From Iris pallida (Eukaryota > Streptophyta > Magnoliopsida > Asparagales > Iridaceae), in the NCBI GenBank assembly GCA_029216955.1, contig JANAVB010044017.1, forward strand, positions 2,668,559 through 2,732,558: DNA of 64,000 nt, given 5' to 3'. The position numbers and the translations under genes were made by a program. The notes under the pieces are model-generated. The model saw only the letters and a list, made by a program, of their open reading frames with translations. It was not told the DNA's origin and made no database searches. Below, piece by piece: positions 25,723 through 35,716 of the stretch (its first letter is position 1; each line of letters starts with the position of its first letter).

Positions 25723-26938
25723 ATTCTCCATCATGCTTCCGACCTCCCCAGCCCTCCCTTCTGCCCCCTCCCCTTCATGGCATGCTACACGGCGCCATTA
25801 GCTGGTCGGGAGCCCCTCCATCCCCCTCCCCTCGCCTCGTATGCCTCCCTCTCGTCATCTGTCGGCCCGCCCCCTCGACCTCTCCGCCGAGGAGGCACTC
25901 GGCCGCAGGCTCGCGGATGCTATGCGCACTCGCCGCATGCCCTCCACCCCCCCCCCCCCCGTCGTCCTCGACGGGTTATCCGCCGGCCCCCCCTCCACCT
26001 CAGCCTCCCGACGGGCCGCGAGACTCCCACTACTGGTCCTACGTCGGCGCGGGCCTCCCATCCGTCCTCGGAGACCCACCCCCTTGCCTGGACCTCTGCA
26101 CAGATGTCGTTCGTTGGGCGCAGCCTTGCCGCGGTGGCTCCCTCGCCCTCTGTCGTCGGATCGGCAGAGGCCCCCGGCCCGGCCACCCTGTCCTCGACTC
26201 CGCAGTAGCCCTATGCCGGAGTCGCATGACCCCCCTCCCCGCCATGCCGGACGTCGGTCAGAATCTTTTCTGCTCCTCCCCAGAAGCGGTTCAAATTTTG
26301 AATCCTTCTCTTCCGCCCTCGGGCCCTGTGGAGCCCGGGCCATGCGCCCACTCCCCCTATTCTCTAGGGGCATGTGCCCGCTGTGAGGGACATACGCCCA
26401 TGCGACACCCAGGAGTGCCTTGCCTCCCCCTTGCGCCTGCTCAGCTGCTGGGTCATGCGCCGTCAGGGGCGGCCTATGCGCCAGCCCCCCTCATCCCGCC
26501 CGCTTCCCGTGTGGGCCTAGCATCGCCACTCCCCCTCGCGCCAGATTCGCTGCCGAGCTATGCGCCGTTAGGGGCTGCCTATGCGCCAGCCCATCCCCTC
26601 TACGCGCCCGCTTCCCGGGCGGAACAGGCGGCGCCCTACGGAAGCGGGGCAGCCTATGCGCCAGGCCCTCCCTCCTATGCGCCCACAGGTCCCCCGGGAG
26701 CCTTACGCTCTGTTACACCATCGCTGCGGGCCTGGTGCCCCCCCTTCCCCACCCCGCTTGGTGTTTGCGACGTATGCAGTAGTCTCCCCCCGATGGAGTC
26801 ACCCCCCGTCCTCATCTCCGCCTCATGCACCCAAGTGCTCGACTCCCCCATCCTCTTCTCCGCCTCATGCGCCCCTCTTGAGCGGCAGACAGCCTCCATA
26901 GGTGTGATCACCCTCCTCCCTTTCCGCTGTCGGGAGTG
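25723..26938 (+). other. LINE D 5' region / ORF1 N-terminal part, GC-rich
   Basis: This stretch is far richer in G+C than its neighbours and codes Pro/Ala/Ser-rich sequence in all three forward frames. The frame from before 25723 to 26938 is open but shows no recognisable domain. It includes three copies of a GAAYAP-type unit (near 26470, 26570, 26650), where DNA blocks of the form CTATGCGCCAGCCC recur. The frame that would join the DUF4283 part at 44583 is broken. I read this as the 5'UTR and N-terminal ORF1 of LINE D, exact start unresolved. Confidence 0.6.
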
Positions 26939-27859
26939 TGTAGGGCCTAAAAATCAAGTTGCGCCCTGAACATACTAATCAGTGATCAAGTTGAGCCCCA
27001 AAGATCAGGTTGCGCCACTAATATGAAGCACAGAGAACAAGCTGCGCCACTGATCTGGTTGTGCCTAATATCAGACTGTGCACAGTCTTGTTGTGCCAAA
27101 ATCTACGTGGCATCTAACACTTAATGGCCATCATTACCTGACAGCACTGACGACTGACACTACAATGAACGAGGAAAATCTTTTCGAATTCTGTGAATTG
27201 TGCGGCTCAATGGGAGTTGGTAGACAGCTGTCATGTACACGTCGTAAGTTGTGCCTAGACGCAATCCAGACAAAATCTTTAGTTGCGCCTAGGTGCAATC
27301 TGAATGACTTTTGCTCAAAAGTTGCTACGTGTCTAGGCGCAGCTCAATCAGGCGCAGTTGGCCGAAGCTCGCACAACCTGATAAAGTTGAGACAACTTAC
27401 ATTCTAAAGCAGGATGACGTGGCGCACATGCCACTAATCTCTCAAGACGTGTCTACTATCCTGTACACGACCATGTGCATCTCAATCACATGATGCCACG
27501 CGTCTAAAGATAGTTAGTACATGACTTAACAACTGAATAAAAGTTGGCGCAACCCAATTTGACGCAATCCAACCTCGCGCACATCAAAATAACTGCTAAA
27601 ACAATTATTTCTTGAACTCTATAAATAGAGTTTCCAATCCTTGTGAAATCATTAGATACATACGCACAGAGATCAAGAACTCTTACAAAATTGCTGGTGC
27701 ATTCTCCAGAGGCTACAGTCTTCAAGTTCACATAGTCCAAGGGATAAAGTGATCGTCTTCTGATCAGATTTCTACAGTTGTACTTCTCCAGAATTTATTG
27801 TACTTTGTACTAATTCTTTTTTTCAAGTTTGGAATAAAACTTTTTAGTTTTTGCAAACA
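26939..27859 (+). repeat. Tat-1 5' LTR
   Basis: 921 bp, TGTAGGGCC...GCAAACA, matching 43675-44577 throughout with scattered differences and small indels. It is dotted with GTTGCGCC/AGCTGCGCC-type octamers. It also has an inverted repeat near 27073-27088 (AGACTGTG/CACAGTCT) that is kept in altered form in the other LTR. Confidence 0.95.
27617..27630 (+). promoter_or_regulatory. Tat-1 5' LTR TATA box
   Basis: CTCTATAAATAGAG, a strong plant TATA box about 230 bp before the LTR end. It is identical in the 3' LTR at 44335-44348. A transcript would start some 30 nt downstream (inferred). Confidence 0.75.
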
Positions 27860-27861
27860 AA

Positions 27862-28503
27862 ATGGCGACTCTGCTGGGGACGACTTTCTCCTCCGATGAG
27901 AAGGTGACAACTCAATATGATACTGCATCGATTGGCAAGACGCAGAAGACTCTGGTTGTTCAAGTCAACCAGACAGCCTACGAGAATATGATCAATGCCA
28001 AGAGCAACAAGCGCACTGTGGCTATCGCAAAAAACAGGACTGTGTGGATTCTAAAATCTTCTGTAGTTGCTGTTGCCCAGGCGCAACTTGAGTGCTCAGT
28101 GGCCAAGGCGCAATCCGCCTCAGTGGCTCCGGCACAGCATGCTTCTTCTGCCAGGGCACAATCTACTCTTTCTACTGCCCGCGTGCAGTCTACTATCCAT
28201 GTTGCTGCCAAGGCGCCATCAGTAGTCCGTAGGACTATGGCGCAACCCAAGCAATCAGCACTTCAGGCGCACTCTGCTACTCTGGCGCAACTCAAGGGAA
28301 CTAATCTTTTGGCTATTCCCTCTTCTAATTCTCAAGTTCTGAATTTGGAGAATCAATGTTCTAGTGCTAACACTAGACAGAACAAAGGGAAAGGCTTCTT
28401 AGCTGACCCTTCACAAAATAAAGGAAAGCATCCTTTGGTCTTTTTTCAAACTTTCCTAGTCTATGACTCAGAGGAAAAGATCTGTCAGATTCTATTCCTT
28501 TAA
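27862..28503 (+). CDS. Tat-1 leader ORF (213 codons), function unknown
   Basis: This is open from an ATG that lies inside the PBS (27862), so the true start is probably later or the frame is fortuitous near its start. The middle is Ala/Gln/Ser-rich with a repeated AQ-S-A pattern (about residues 75-150) written from recurring GGCGCAA/GCGCAA DNA words. The end carries two NKGK motifs. Tat-lineage elements are known to carry additional ORFs before gag, and this position fits. I recognise no domain, and it could also be untranslated leader. Confidence 0.45.
   Translation: MATLLGTTFSSDEKVTTQYDTASIGKTQKTLVVQVNQTAYENMINAKSNKRTVAIAKNRTVWILKSSVVAVAQAQLECSVAKAQSASVAPAQHASSARAQSTLSTARVQSTIHVAAKAPSVVRRTMAQPKQSALQAHSATLAQLKGTNLLAIPSSNSQVLNLENQCSSANTRQNKGKGFLADPSQNKGKHPLVFFQTFLVYDSEEKICQILFL
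27863..27881 (+). other. Tat-1 primer-binding site
   Basis: TGGCGACTCTGCTGGGGAC, 3 nt after the LTR end. The same 19-mer is the PBS of Tat-2. From memory, Ogre/Tat elements have been reported to use tRNA-Arg; I could not verify the tRNA here. Confidence 0.85.
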
Positions 28504-28568
28504 ATAGAGGTCCTCGGATCTCTAATATTGGAAAGAATACTGACCAAAGCGGTATCTTACCTACCCCT

Positions 28569-29384
28569 ATGGGGTTTGGTCAAGACCTTCCTACCTTACA
28601 AATTTTAAGATCCAAGCAAGAAAAATTAAAGGTATCACAAACAGAGACACCAGGAGCAGAATTTTCAGTTTTACGCGCTTATCTCAATAGACGTCAACCA
28701 GTCTCAACTTTGGCGAAACGTAAGAACCCTATGCCAAAGGCCAATCTGTACCAAAAGCTAAAGTTTGAAAAGAAAGATCCAACCACCTATGCTAATGAGT
28801 TGAGTACATCTTTGTACACTCAGGGAACTAAACATTTGAAGAATAGGAGACATGTTCCTAACATCATTAAGGAATATGTTCCTCCGACTTCTTCTCGTCC
28901 TGTAGTTATAACTGATTTGCGGCAACGTCTTACACAAAGACGAAAAATTACAGGGATGTCTCCCTCACATCCAAATCGTGCTTCAAATCGCCACTGCCTT
29001 CATGAAGTCGTCATCAACTGTTGTTGCCAATCGGCTCGAGTCTGTCTTCGATCGTCTGAACTATGCTTTAACTCCTGAACATATAATAGAAGACGAAGAT
29101 GAGCTATTATATGCTTCTGTCAACATGACTTCTCAAGGCACTGGGGTGGGAAACGTACAAGACGTAATGTATCACGTAATCCTAGTCAGTAATACTTAGA
29201 TCGAATCCATACATCCAATGAAGGTGTCTTTCAATACACTAGATCGAGGAATCGACATTTGAACCAAGGTGTCTTTAATCAAGAAGATCTCCCCATCGCT
29301 CATGTAGGAGAAGACTCTTTCTCAGAGTTTGATACAGATAGTGAAAGTTCTGAATGAACTATCTCATCAATAGCAGCAAGAGAA
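28569..29384 (+). pseudogene. Tat-1 pre-gag region
   Basis: A 169-codon open stretch (28569-29078) shifts near 28980 into another frame that reads as the segment before Gag (MKSSSTVVANRLESVF, then acidic DELLYASVN). A matching piece occurs in Tat-2 on the minus strand near 37150-37100 (MNTTALKSSST; in another frame DWQSVFQRL). This supports a shared protein rather than chance. Function unknown; broken here by at least one frameshift and stops near 29200-29350. Confidence 0.55.
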
Positions 29385-30948
29385 GTGACGGCATATACTG
29401 TTATGGAAGATCAAGATGCCTCTACTTCAACCAGTCAAGAGCAACAGATTGTTGCATTGGAAGACAAATTAAAGACCATGTCAGAGATGGTCGCAAGCAT
29501 GCATACTATAATCGTGGTTCAACAGACAGTACCACCGATTGTAAACCCAGCTATAAATCTAGAGCTTATAGCATCTTTCATACCTGATAATCTGAGGGTA
29601 CCAACTCCTCAGGTCGCTTCCGTGCCAATTCAAGCTGATCCTAGTCAGTCTGGTGCAGGGGGTGGTAATTATCACGCTGTTCCTCCTCCTAACACTTCTA
29701 ACCAGCCTACAATTCCCAAACATCAGAAGATGCTAATGAGGCTGTAAAACTCTTACATACTCAGTTTGAGGCCTTCAAGCAGAAGGATGGCCTACAAAGA
29801 CTAGGTATAAAGCAACCATATCCTACGGAGTGGAAGGAGGTTCCATTTCCTCCTAAATATAAGCTCCCAACCATTATATTGTTTGATGCCAGCACTTCTC
29901 CAAGTCAGTACATCAATCATTTTGAAGTGATGACTGATTAATTACATCCAAATGATGCTCTCCTTACCAGAGTGTTCGTCGATTGTTTAGCTGGCGCAGC
30001 ATACGACTGGTATCGTAGCCTGCCTGATGGCTGTATCACTTCTTTTGCTGGTTTCAAGCAAATATTCTTGGAACGATTCTACGAAGGAGACAACGATATG
30101 ATGATGTCTGCTCTCATTAAGATTAAACAGAGGCATAATGAATCCACGGAGAGTTTCAATAAAAGATTCTGCCGAGAGGCACTCAAAATGCCTTTAGGAA
30201 CTCCATCTGCTGTAACAATAAACACATGCAAATCAAACTTGTTGCATATTATTATTATGTGAACAGGATCTACACAATTCCAGGATTGGCCTTCTTTCAT
30301 TGTCAATGCCAAAGCAGCTGAGGTCAGTACTGAAAAGTTCAAGCAGTTAGGAGTCCAAATGAATCATCCTAACCAAGATGAACATTCTACACCCGGGGTA
30401 GTAATCGCCAGAATAATCGTAAGAGTAAAGAAATACTGGCTATCAATCTTAAAGGCAAGAAGTCTTTGGTTGTCAACGTCACTCAGACGGCATCCACTCC
30501 ATCAGCACCACCACAAAAATCGACTCGTCCAAAAGAAGAGTATTCTTTTGATGAAGATGATACTTTAAGCATCTTCGATTGCTTGATCAAAAGTAATAAG
30601 CTTCAGCTTCCAGAAGCAAAATGGCCAGAAGAAGTGGGTAAAACTAATCACCCTAAATACTGTGTTTATCACAGATTTATAGGGCATCCAACCAGAGCAT
30701 GTTATATGCTCAAAGGAAAAATCCAAGAATTGGTCAACTCTGGAGTAATTACTCTACAACAGGATGAGAAAACGGTGACTGCTAATGTAGTTTCTCTACA
30801 ATTCGGTAATTTTCCACAACAACTTGTGCAAGATGGTGTTGTCCCCATTCCAAGGACTACTCTTGAGATCGTGAGTCTCCCACCTCCTCAAAATAAAGGT
30901 CTTGTTTCGCTGTCAACTGACAGAGGAGACATTATATGGATTTACTGA
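29385..30948 (+). pseudogene. Tat-1 gag
   Basis: Capsid/nucleocapsid polyprotein. It opens with a coiled-coil-like stretch (QIVALEDKLKTMSEMVASMH, 29440-29500). The capsid core is at 29780-30260 (IKQPYPTEWKEVPFPPKYK, AAYDWYRSLPDGCI, FLERFYEGDND). A His/Cys knuckle-like region follows near 30650-30700 (YCVYHRFIGHPTRACYMLKGKIQELV), typical of Tat/Athila Gag. At least four frame changes or stops break it (for example TAA at 29745, TAA near 29941, TGA at 30260). The core matches Tat-2 gag on the minus strand at 35717-36559. Confidence 0.88.
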
Positions 30949-30969
30949 GATCTGGTAGCAGAATTCGAA

Positions 30970-32330
30970 ATGCCTTCCTCTCCTAAGCAAAAGAAGCATT
31001 CCAGATCTAGACCCAAGAACTGTAACATGGTATCCTTTGAACCAGTAACAGAAGAAGAAATTCTAATAGGCACTAGATCAGGAAAACCCTATCTTCGGGA
31101 GTATTCCGAAAATCAAGAGGACTCTGCTCCATCTCCTGATGTTCTTTCTTCATTATCTTCTCCTGTTGAGAATACACCATCACATCCTTGCCGGTGGTTG
31201 AACCATCTTTTCCTAAACCAACAGCAGTCGACAAGGGGAAACAACCTGTCCGCTTTGATAAAGCGTTGAAGAAGTCCTCATCTCTCGGACTTGAGAAGCC
31301 TTATAATTTTGATATATTGGCTCAATTGGCCAATACTCCAGCAAGATTTTCAGTCTTTGAACTCTTACGTCTCTCAAAAGAGACTCAAAAAATGTTAAGT
31401 GAAGCCTTGATGCAGGCTGACGCTTGTCTTACTTTTCTCAAGAAACCTGAAAAGGAGCCAGTGAGCTGTGCACATTGTCATAGTGTATTTGAACTAATGC
31501 CTAATATCACTTTTACACAAGATGACATGTTGTTAGAAGACAATCGTCATGATCGTCCTCTCTATTTTACAGGGTATATGGATACCATGAAAGTAGATCG
31601 CATTCTGATTGACCCAGGGTCCGCACTTAGCATTATGTCGAAGTCTTTACTGGATGCTTTGAAAATCCCAGTGCATAAACTTTCTACAACTATCACTACC
31701 ATCCTGGGGTTTAATCAAGGAAGAAGTGAACCTTTGGGGAAGATACGCCTAAAGCTTTAAATTGGCAATCTTCGTACAAAAGTAACTTTCTATGTTATTG
31801 ACAATCATGGCTCATACAACGCTTTATTGGGAAGTACATTCCCCTATAAACGTAATGTTGTACCCTCTACGCTCCACTAATGTTTCAAATATGTGGATGG
31901 TACTGGAGAAGTCCAAAAAGAGGTTATAGATCTGAATTCTTTTAAAGGGGTTGAAGCATACTGCAACGATTCTCGTATGTACAAGGAAGAATTCATGAAG
32001 GAAGTCCTAGCAATGGATACGGATAAAGAATAGAAGAGTGTGCCAAATTATACTCTGGTGATTCCCGTCAAAGGACGTACCTCATGTCCTCAGTCTTCCA
32101 AACCACTGACTATCTATCTTCCTTTCCATGAGAAGCAGCTCAAGGGTGATAGTCTGGAACAAAGAGAGCTCACCTCTTCTGAGTCGCTTGTAATCGACCT
32201 TCGTCGTAAGAAGCTCCATCTTCCTTCTCGTTCTGCTTCTTCCCCTCTTGTTATCAATCTGACTAAGCCTGCTAAGGCTAAAGTTTCTGTTGTAAATAAT
32301 GGTATAAAAATCAATAAAGTATCTCCTTTG
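30970..32330 (+). pseudogene. Tat-1 protease region and linker
   Basis: A pepsin-like retroviral protease: KVDRILIDPGSALSIMS near 31590-31640 carries the DxGS-type active site in the form IDPGSA (canonical IDTGSS), and NHGSYNALLGSTFPY near 31810 is the typical C-terminal signature. The 5' portion (30970-31260) is a linker with SGKPY and a Ser/Pro run; two frames alternate. Stops near 31760, 31880 and 32031 show decay. The 3' boundary is the Tat-2 insertion (TSD CTTTG at 32326-32330). Confidence 0.8.
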
Positions 32331-32655
32331 TGTTTGTCATTGATTATAAAAGAATAGAATAATTTTATGGGAGGACTGAACTTTTACTTCACAACTACAA
32401 ACTCACTTGTACAGAAGAGAGCCTAGGAACAAAATCTAGGAAAAGCAATCTAATGTACAATTGTTTTTCTTTTCCTGGAGGGGTGACGGTAGAGGCTCGG
32501 AAGAGTGCTATCAACTCTACCTTACTCCTTGGACGATCGGACGTCGCTTCGGCTTTGATGAAGAAATGCTCTTGCTGGGTGCTCTTTGCTCTATGCCTCT
32601 CTCTATGTCTCCGTCGCTTTCTGTCTCCCCGTCTTTTACAAGGGAATGGCACATT

Positions 32656-32668
32656 GCTATTTATAGGG
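32656..32668 (-). promoter_or_regulatory. Tat-2 LTR proximal TATA box
   Basis: CCCTATAAATAGC on the minus strand, about 330 bp before the LTR end; the counterpart in the 5' LTR is at 38640-38652. Its position relative to the LTR end resembles that of the Tat-1 TATA box, so I favour it as the promoter. Confidence 0.6.
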
Positions 32669-32999
32669 CTTTGTGATAAGTAGGGTGTGCAGTAGTTGCT
32701 CCTTAAAAAGTGGACGGTTAGGGATTGGTTAAGATTAGCCTTGATCTTGTTTGTTGGAAATCAATCTGGACTATTATGTTGATTGCAACAAATTTGCATT
32801 GTTTGTTGAAAATTGATCCAGGCAGTTATGTTGATTACAATAAATCTGCATTATGATGATTTGTTGATAGCATCAAATCCGAGTGGATAAGTCTTGGTCA
32901 ATCTTCTGCCACGTGTCCCAACCGCCATTATGCTGAGAGCCGTATGAACGCGGGTGAATAAGTCTTAGTCGATCTTCTGCCACATGTCCCAACTGCCAT

Positions 33000-33810
33000 T
33001 GTGCTGCGAGCCGTATAGACGGGGCATCCTGGCAGAGCCGTATGAGTGTGGCTCCGACAACCGAGCCGTATGAAGGTGGCAGCCATATGGAGTGACAGCC
33101 GCATAAGAGTGAACCCCAACTGAACCGCATAAGGGTGGCCCCCCACAATCCGAGCCGCATGAGAGTGGCAGCCGTATGGGGGTGGCCTTCAACTGAATCG
33201 CATAAGGGTGGCCCCCACAATCCGAACCGCATGAGGGTGGCAGCCGCATGAGGATGGCAGCCACATAAGGGTAAACCCCCAACTAAACCGTATAAAGGTG
33301 GTCTGGGCGGTCCGCATCGAGAGCTTCTTTGGACTTTGTGGACTGTGCCGGCTATTTCAGAGATTTTCTCGTCTTTTGATGAGTATGACGCGTCTCTTCA
33401 TTATGTCAGAGCCGTCAGAACTGTCACGTTATGTCAGAACATTTAATGACCAGCTGTTCAGTCTGTAATTATGGCCAGCTGTAATCGGCTTGTTTTGAGC
33501 CGCATGAGGCCACATGGCTCTTTCCGAGTCGCATAAAGCTTTCTGAGCCGCATGAAGCTCTGAGGGATTTTTGAGCCGCATGAGACCCCCCAAGTTCTGA
33601 GCCGCATGAAACTCCCTAATTTTTGAGCCGCATGGAGTTTCATGTTGATTTTGGGCCGCATAAGGCCCCCCTGCTGCTTTTGGGCCGCATGAAGCTTTCT
33701 GAGCCGCATGAAGCATTCTGGATTTTGAGCCGCATAAAATCCTCATGGGTCGCATGGAGCTTTCTGAGTTTTCAGCCGCATGAGATTCCATGTTGATTTC
33801 GAGCCGCATA
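33000..33810. repeat. GAGCCGCATG word array in the Tat-2 3' LTR
   Basis: The word (A/G)AGCCGCATGA, with variants such as GCCGTATGA and ACCGCATAA, recurs dozens of times with 15-40 bp spacing. Several copies sit in the loop of a small inverted repeat whose arms differ from copy to copy: GAAACTCC/GGAGTTTC, GGATTTT/AAAATCC, AGCTT/AAGCT. The counterpart in the 5' LTR is at 39000-39780. Confidence 0.85.
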
Positions 33811-34235
33811 GAGAATCCCCTTCTTTCCTTGCGCTTATGAAGGATCACATCTCGCAAGTCAAGGACATCTCGATCAACCTTTGACTTGCTTTGTGGGCCC
33901 GGGTATCCCGAGCACACGAGTGCGTAGGTATCCTGTTTGCTCCCCGATGCGGGACTAGTAAAAGTACTTGCCCTTGATCATTGTTGGAAGACTCTTGAGA
34001 ACCACCTTGTCTGTTTGCTGCCGGGGGCTGGACACGGGTGGTTCTGTACAACTTTCCATTAGAGGCCCGCTTAGTGGGACGCTCTGATGTTCAGAGGTTG
34101 GGACAGCTGACTGAGCTCGACGAGCCCGTGCTGCCCTAGATTTCTTTGACTTAGCACTCGAAGGTGCATAGTAGGAAGAGTCCAAGTTGGAAAGAGGAAA
34201 GAGAAGTTGGTGCCCTTTTCAAAGGAGGAAGAAGG

Positions 34236-34252
34236 CTCTATTTATAGAATAG
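34236..34252 (-). promoter_or_regulatory. Tat-2 LTR distal TATA-like box
   Basis: TCTATAAATAGAG on the minus strand, only about 70 bp after the LTR start; it is also present at 40204-40219. If used, the transcript would include nearly the whole LTR. It may instead belong to a segment copied from elsewhere. Confidence 0.45.
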
Positions 34253-34317
34253 AGTGAGCCATTTCTTCTTCTCCTTTTCGATGTAGGACTAAAAGCAATA
34301 TTTTCCATGCTTCTACA

Positions 34318-34335
34318 AGACCCCCTTCAAAGTTT
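34318..34335 (-). other. Tat-2 polypurine tract
   Basis: AACTTTGAAGGGGGTCT directly before the 3' LTR on the minus strand, the same purine core as in Tat-1 (43657-43674). It primes plus-strand DNA synthesis in LTR retrotransposons. Confidence 0.85.
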
Positions 34336-34399
34336 CCAAAATGCAAATTTGGAATACTTTGAATAAGAAGCATAAAAAGTAGAGTTGTTTAGGTGTGGC

Positions 34400-35580
34400 A
34401 ATCCTATCAGAGGTAGCATAGACGTGATAGGTTTGGGTACTTTCATTGGAGATTTTATGTGGACTTATCATCCTTGGCGTACCTTGGTTTTAGGTACGAA
34501 TAATAAGTTGAGAGAGGGAACCATCATATTTACTCAGAGGTGATGAGGAGGTGGTAAATATGGGTCTAAAGTAGAGCCTTCCTACTCAGAGGTAATGAGG
34601 ACGTGGTAGGAGTGAACTCGAATGAGGATACATAGAACAACTCAGAGGTAATATGGACGTGGAAGTTCTATGTAACGGAAAATGAATGCCATGGAACAAC
34701 TGGGTTCTAGAAGAATATGATTATGAAGAAGGAGTACATGTACTAGAGGACCTAATACAGCATTTGTGGTCAACAGAGGACATTTGTGGACCTATTATCC
34801 TTGGCATACCTTGATTTTAGGTACGGATAATAAATTTGATAGGGATACCTAAAACAACTCTGCGGTAAGGCGGATGTGGAGATTCTTGGTATCGGGCAAA
34901 AGAATGCCATGGAACAGCTGGATTCCAGAGGCATGAGATTTGTGAGAAAAGAGGCGCGTGTACTAGAAAACCTAGTACAACATTTGTGGTCAACTGCGGA
35001 CATTTGTGGTCAACTGTGGACATTTGTGGTCAACTGTGGATATTTGTGGGCCTATTATCCTTAGCGTACCCTGGGGTTTTTTGGGTACGGATAATAAGTC
35101 GAGAAAAAACCGACATACTTACTCAGAGGTAACGAGGATGTTGTAAGTATGGAGGCTTTACAATGGAGTCTTCCTACTCAGAGGTAATGAGGACATGGCA
35201 GGAGTGGACTCCACGAAGGGTACATAGAACAACTCAGAGGTAATATGGACATGGATGTTCTACGTAAGAGGTGGTTTGTTTTTGATGGAAGTGAAACAAC
35301 TCAGAGGTGACATCGACGTGGTTGTTTCGGAAATTTTGTGGATCTGTTACCCTTTTTATGCTCTGAACGTGCGGGTAATAGATTATGAAGAAGGTGCTCT
35401 TTTAGGAAGGAAGTTCAGAGGTATGGTCATACATGACTTACTATCCAGAAGATGCGATATGGATTTATTTGGAGTGACCAGAGTGTAAGTTCAGCGGTAC
35501 CTAAGGGTACATAACTAAACAATCTGGGAGATTTGAAGTCAGAGTGTAAGTTCAGCGATACCTACGGGTATATGACTCAC
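34400..35580. repeat. Hairpin array with near-constant loop in Tat-2
   Basis: At least eight short inverted repeats share a loop close to TCAGAGGTAATGAGGACGTG while their arms differ. Arm pairs: CCTATCA/TGATAGG (34403-34431), CATATTTAC/GTAAATATG (34525-34562), TCCTAC/GTAGGA (34580-34611), TACATAGAAC/GTTCTATGTA (34629-34674), CATACTTAC/GTAAGTATG (35114-35151), TCCTAC/GCAGGA (35172-35203), TACATAGAAC/GTTCTACGTA (35221-35266), GAAACAAC/GTTGTTTC (35293-35328). Between them lie hairpins of a second type with GTACC/GGTAC cores (34478-34498, near 34790-34830, 35053-35096, 35343-35382). A ~20-bp tandem unit (TTTGTGGTCAACTGTGGACA) lies at 34979-35047. No ORF spans the region. Confidence 0.85.
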
Positions 35581-35716
35581 AATCCGAGAGATAGTTGGAA
35601 AGTATCGTTTAGACATATTACTTCTTGAGGAACTTGTCGTTGTTGTTGTTGGTATTAGGGCATTTGATCTTATCCTCTCCTTCCGAGATGTGCAATCCCA
35701 GTTGGTGAGCTGTCTT

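Larger units (their letters stand above)
32331..34317 (-). repeat. Tat-2 3' LTR
   Basis: 1987 bp, closely similar to 38317-40285. It holds many copies of a GAGCCGCATGA word (33000-33810, read on the plus strand), a segment duplicated from the internal region (33840-34195), and two TATA-like boxes. Confidence 0.95.

Noticed and set aside
25841..26386. 181-codon Arg/Pro-rich frame in the GC-rich block (and the 172-codon frame opposite)
   Set aside because: High G+C leaves every frame open here; no motif, and it does not join the DUF4283 frame downstream.
33429..33917. 162-codon frame with HAAQK repeats in the Tat-2 LTR
   Set aside because: It is the peptide reading of the GAGCCGCATG word array; not conserved in frame between the two LTRs.
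34979..35047. CRISPR-like tandem repeat
   Set aside because: The ~20-bp units are adjacent without spacers and lie in a plant retrotransposon.
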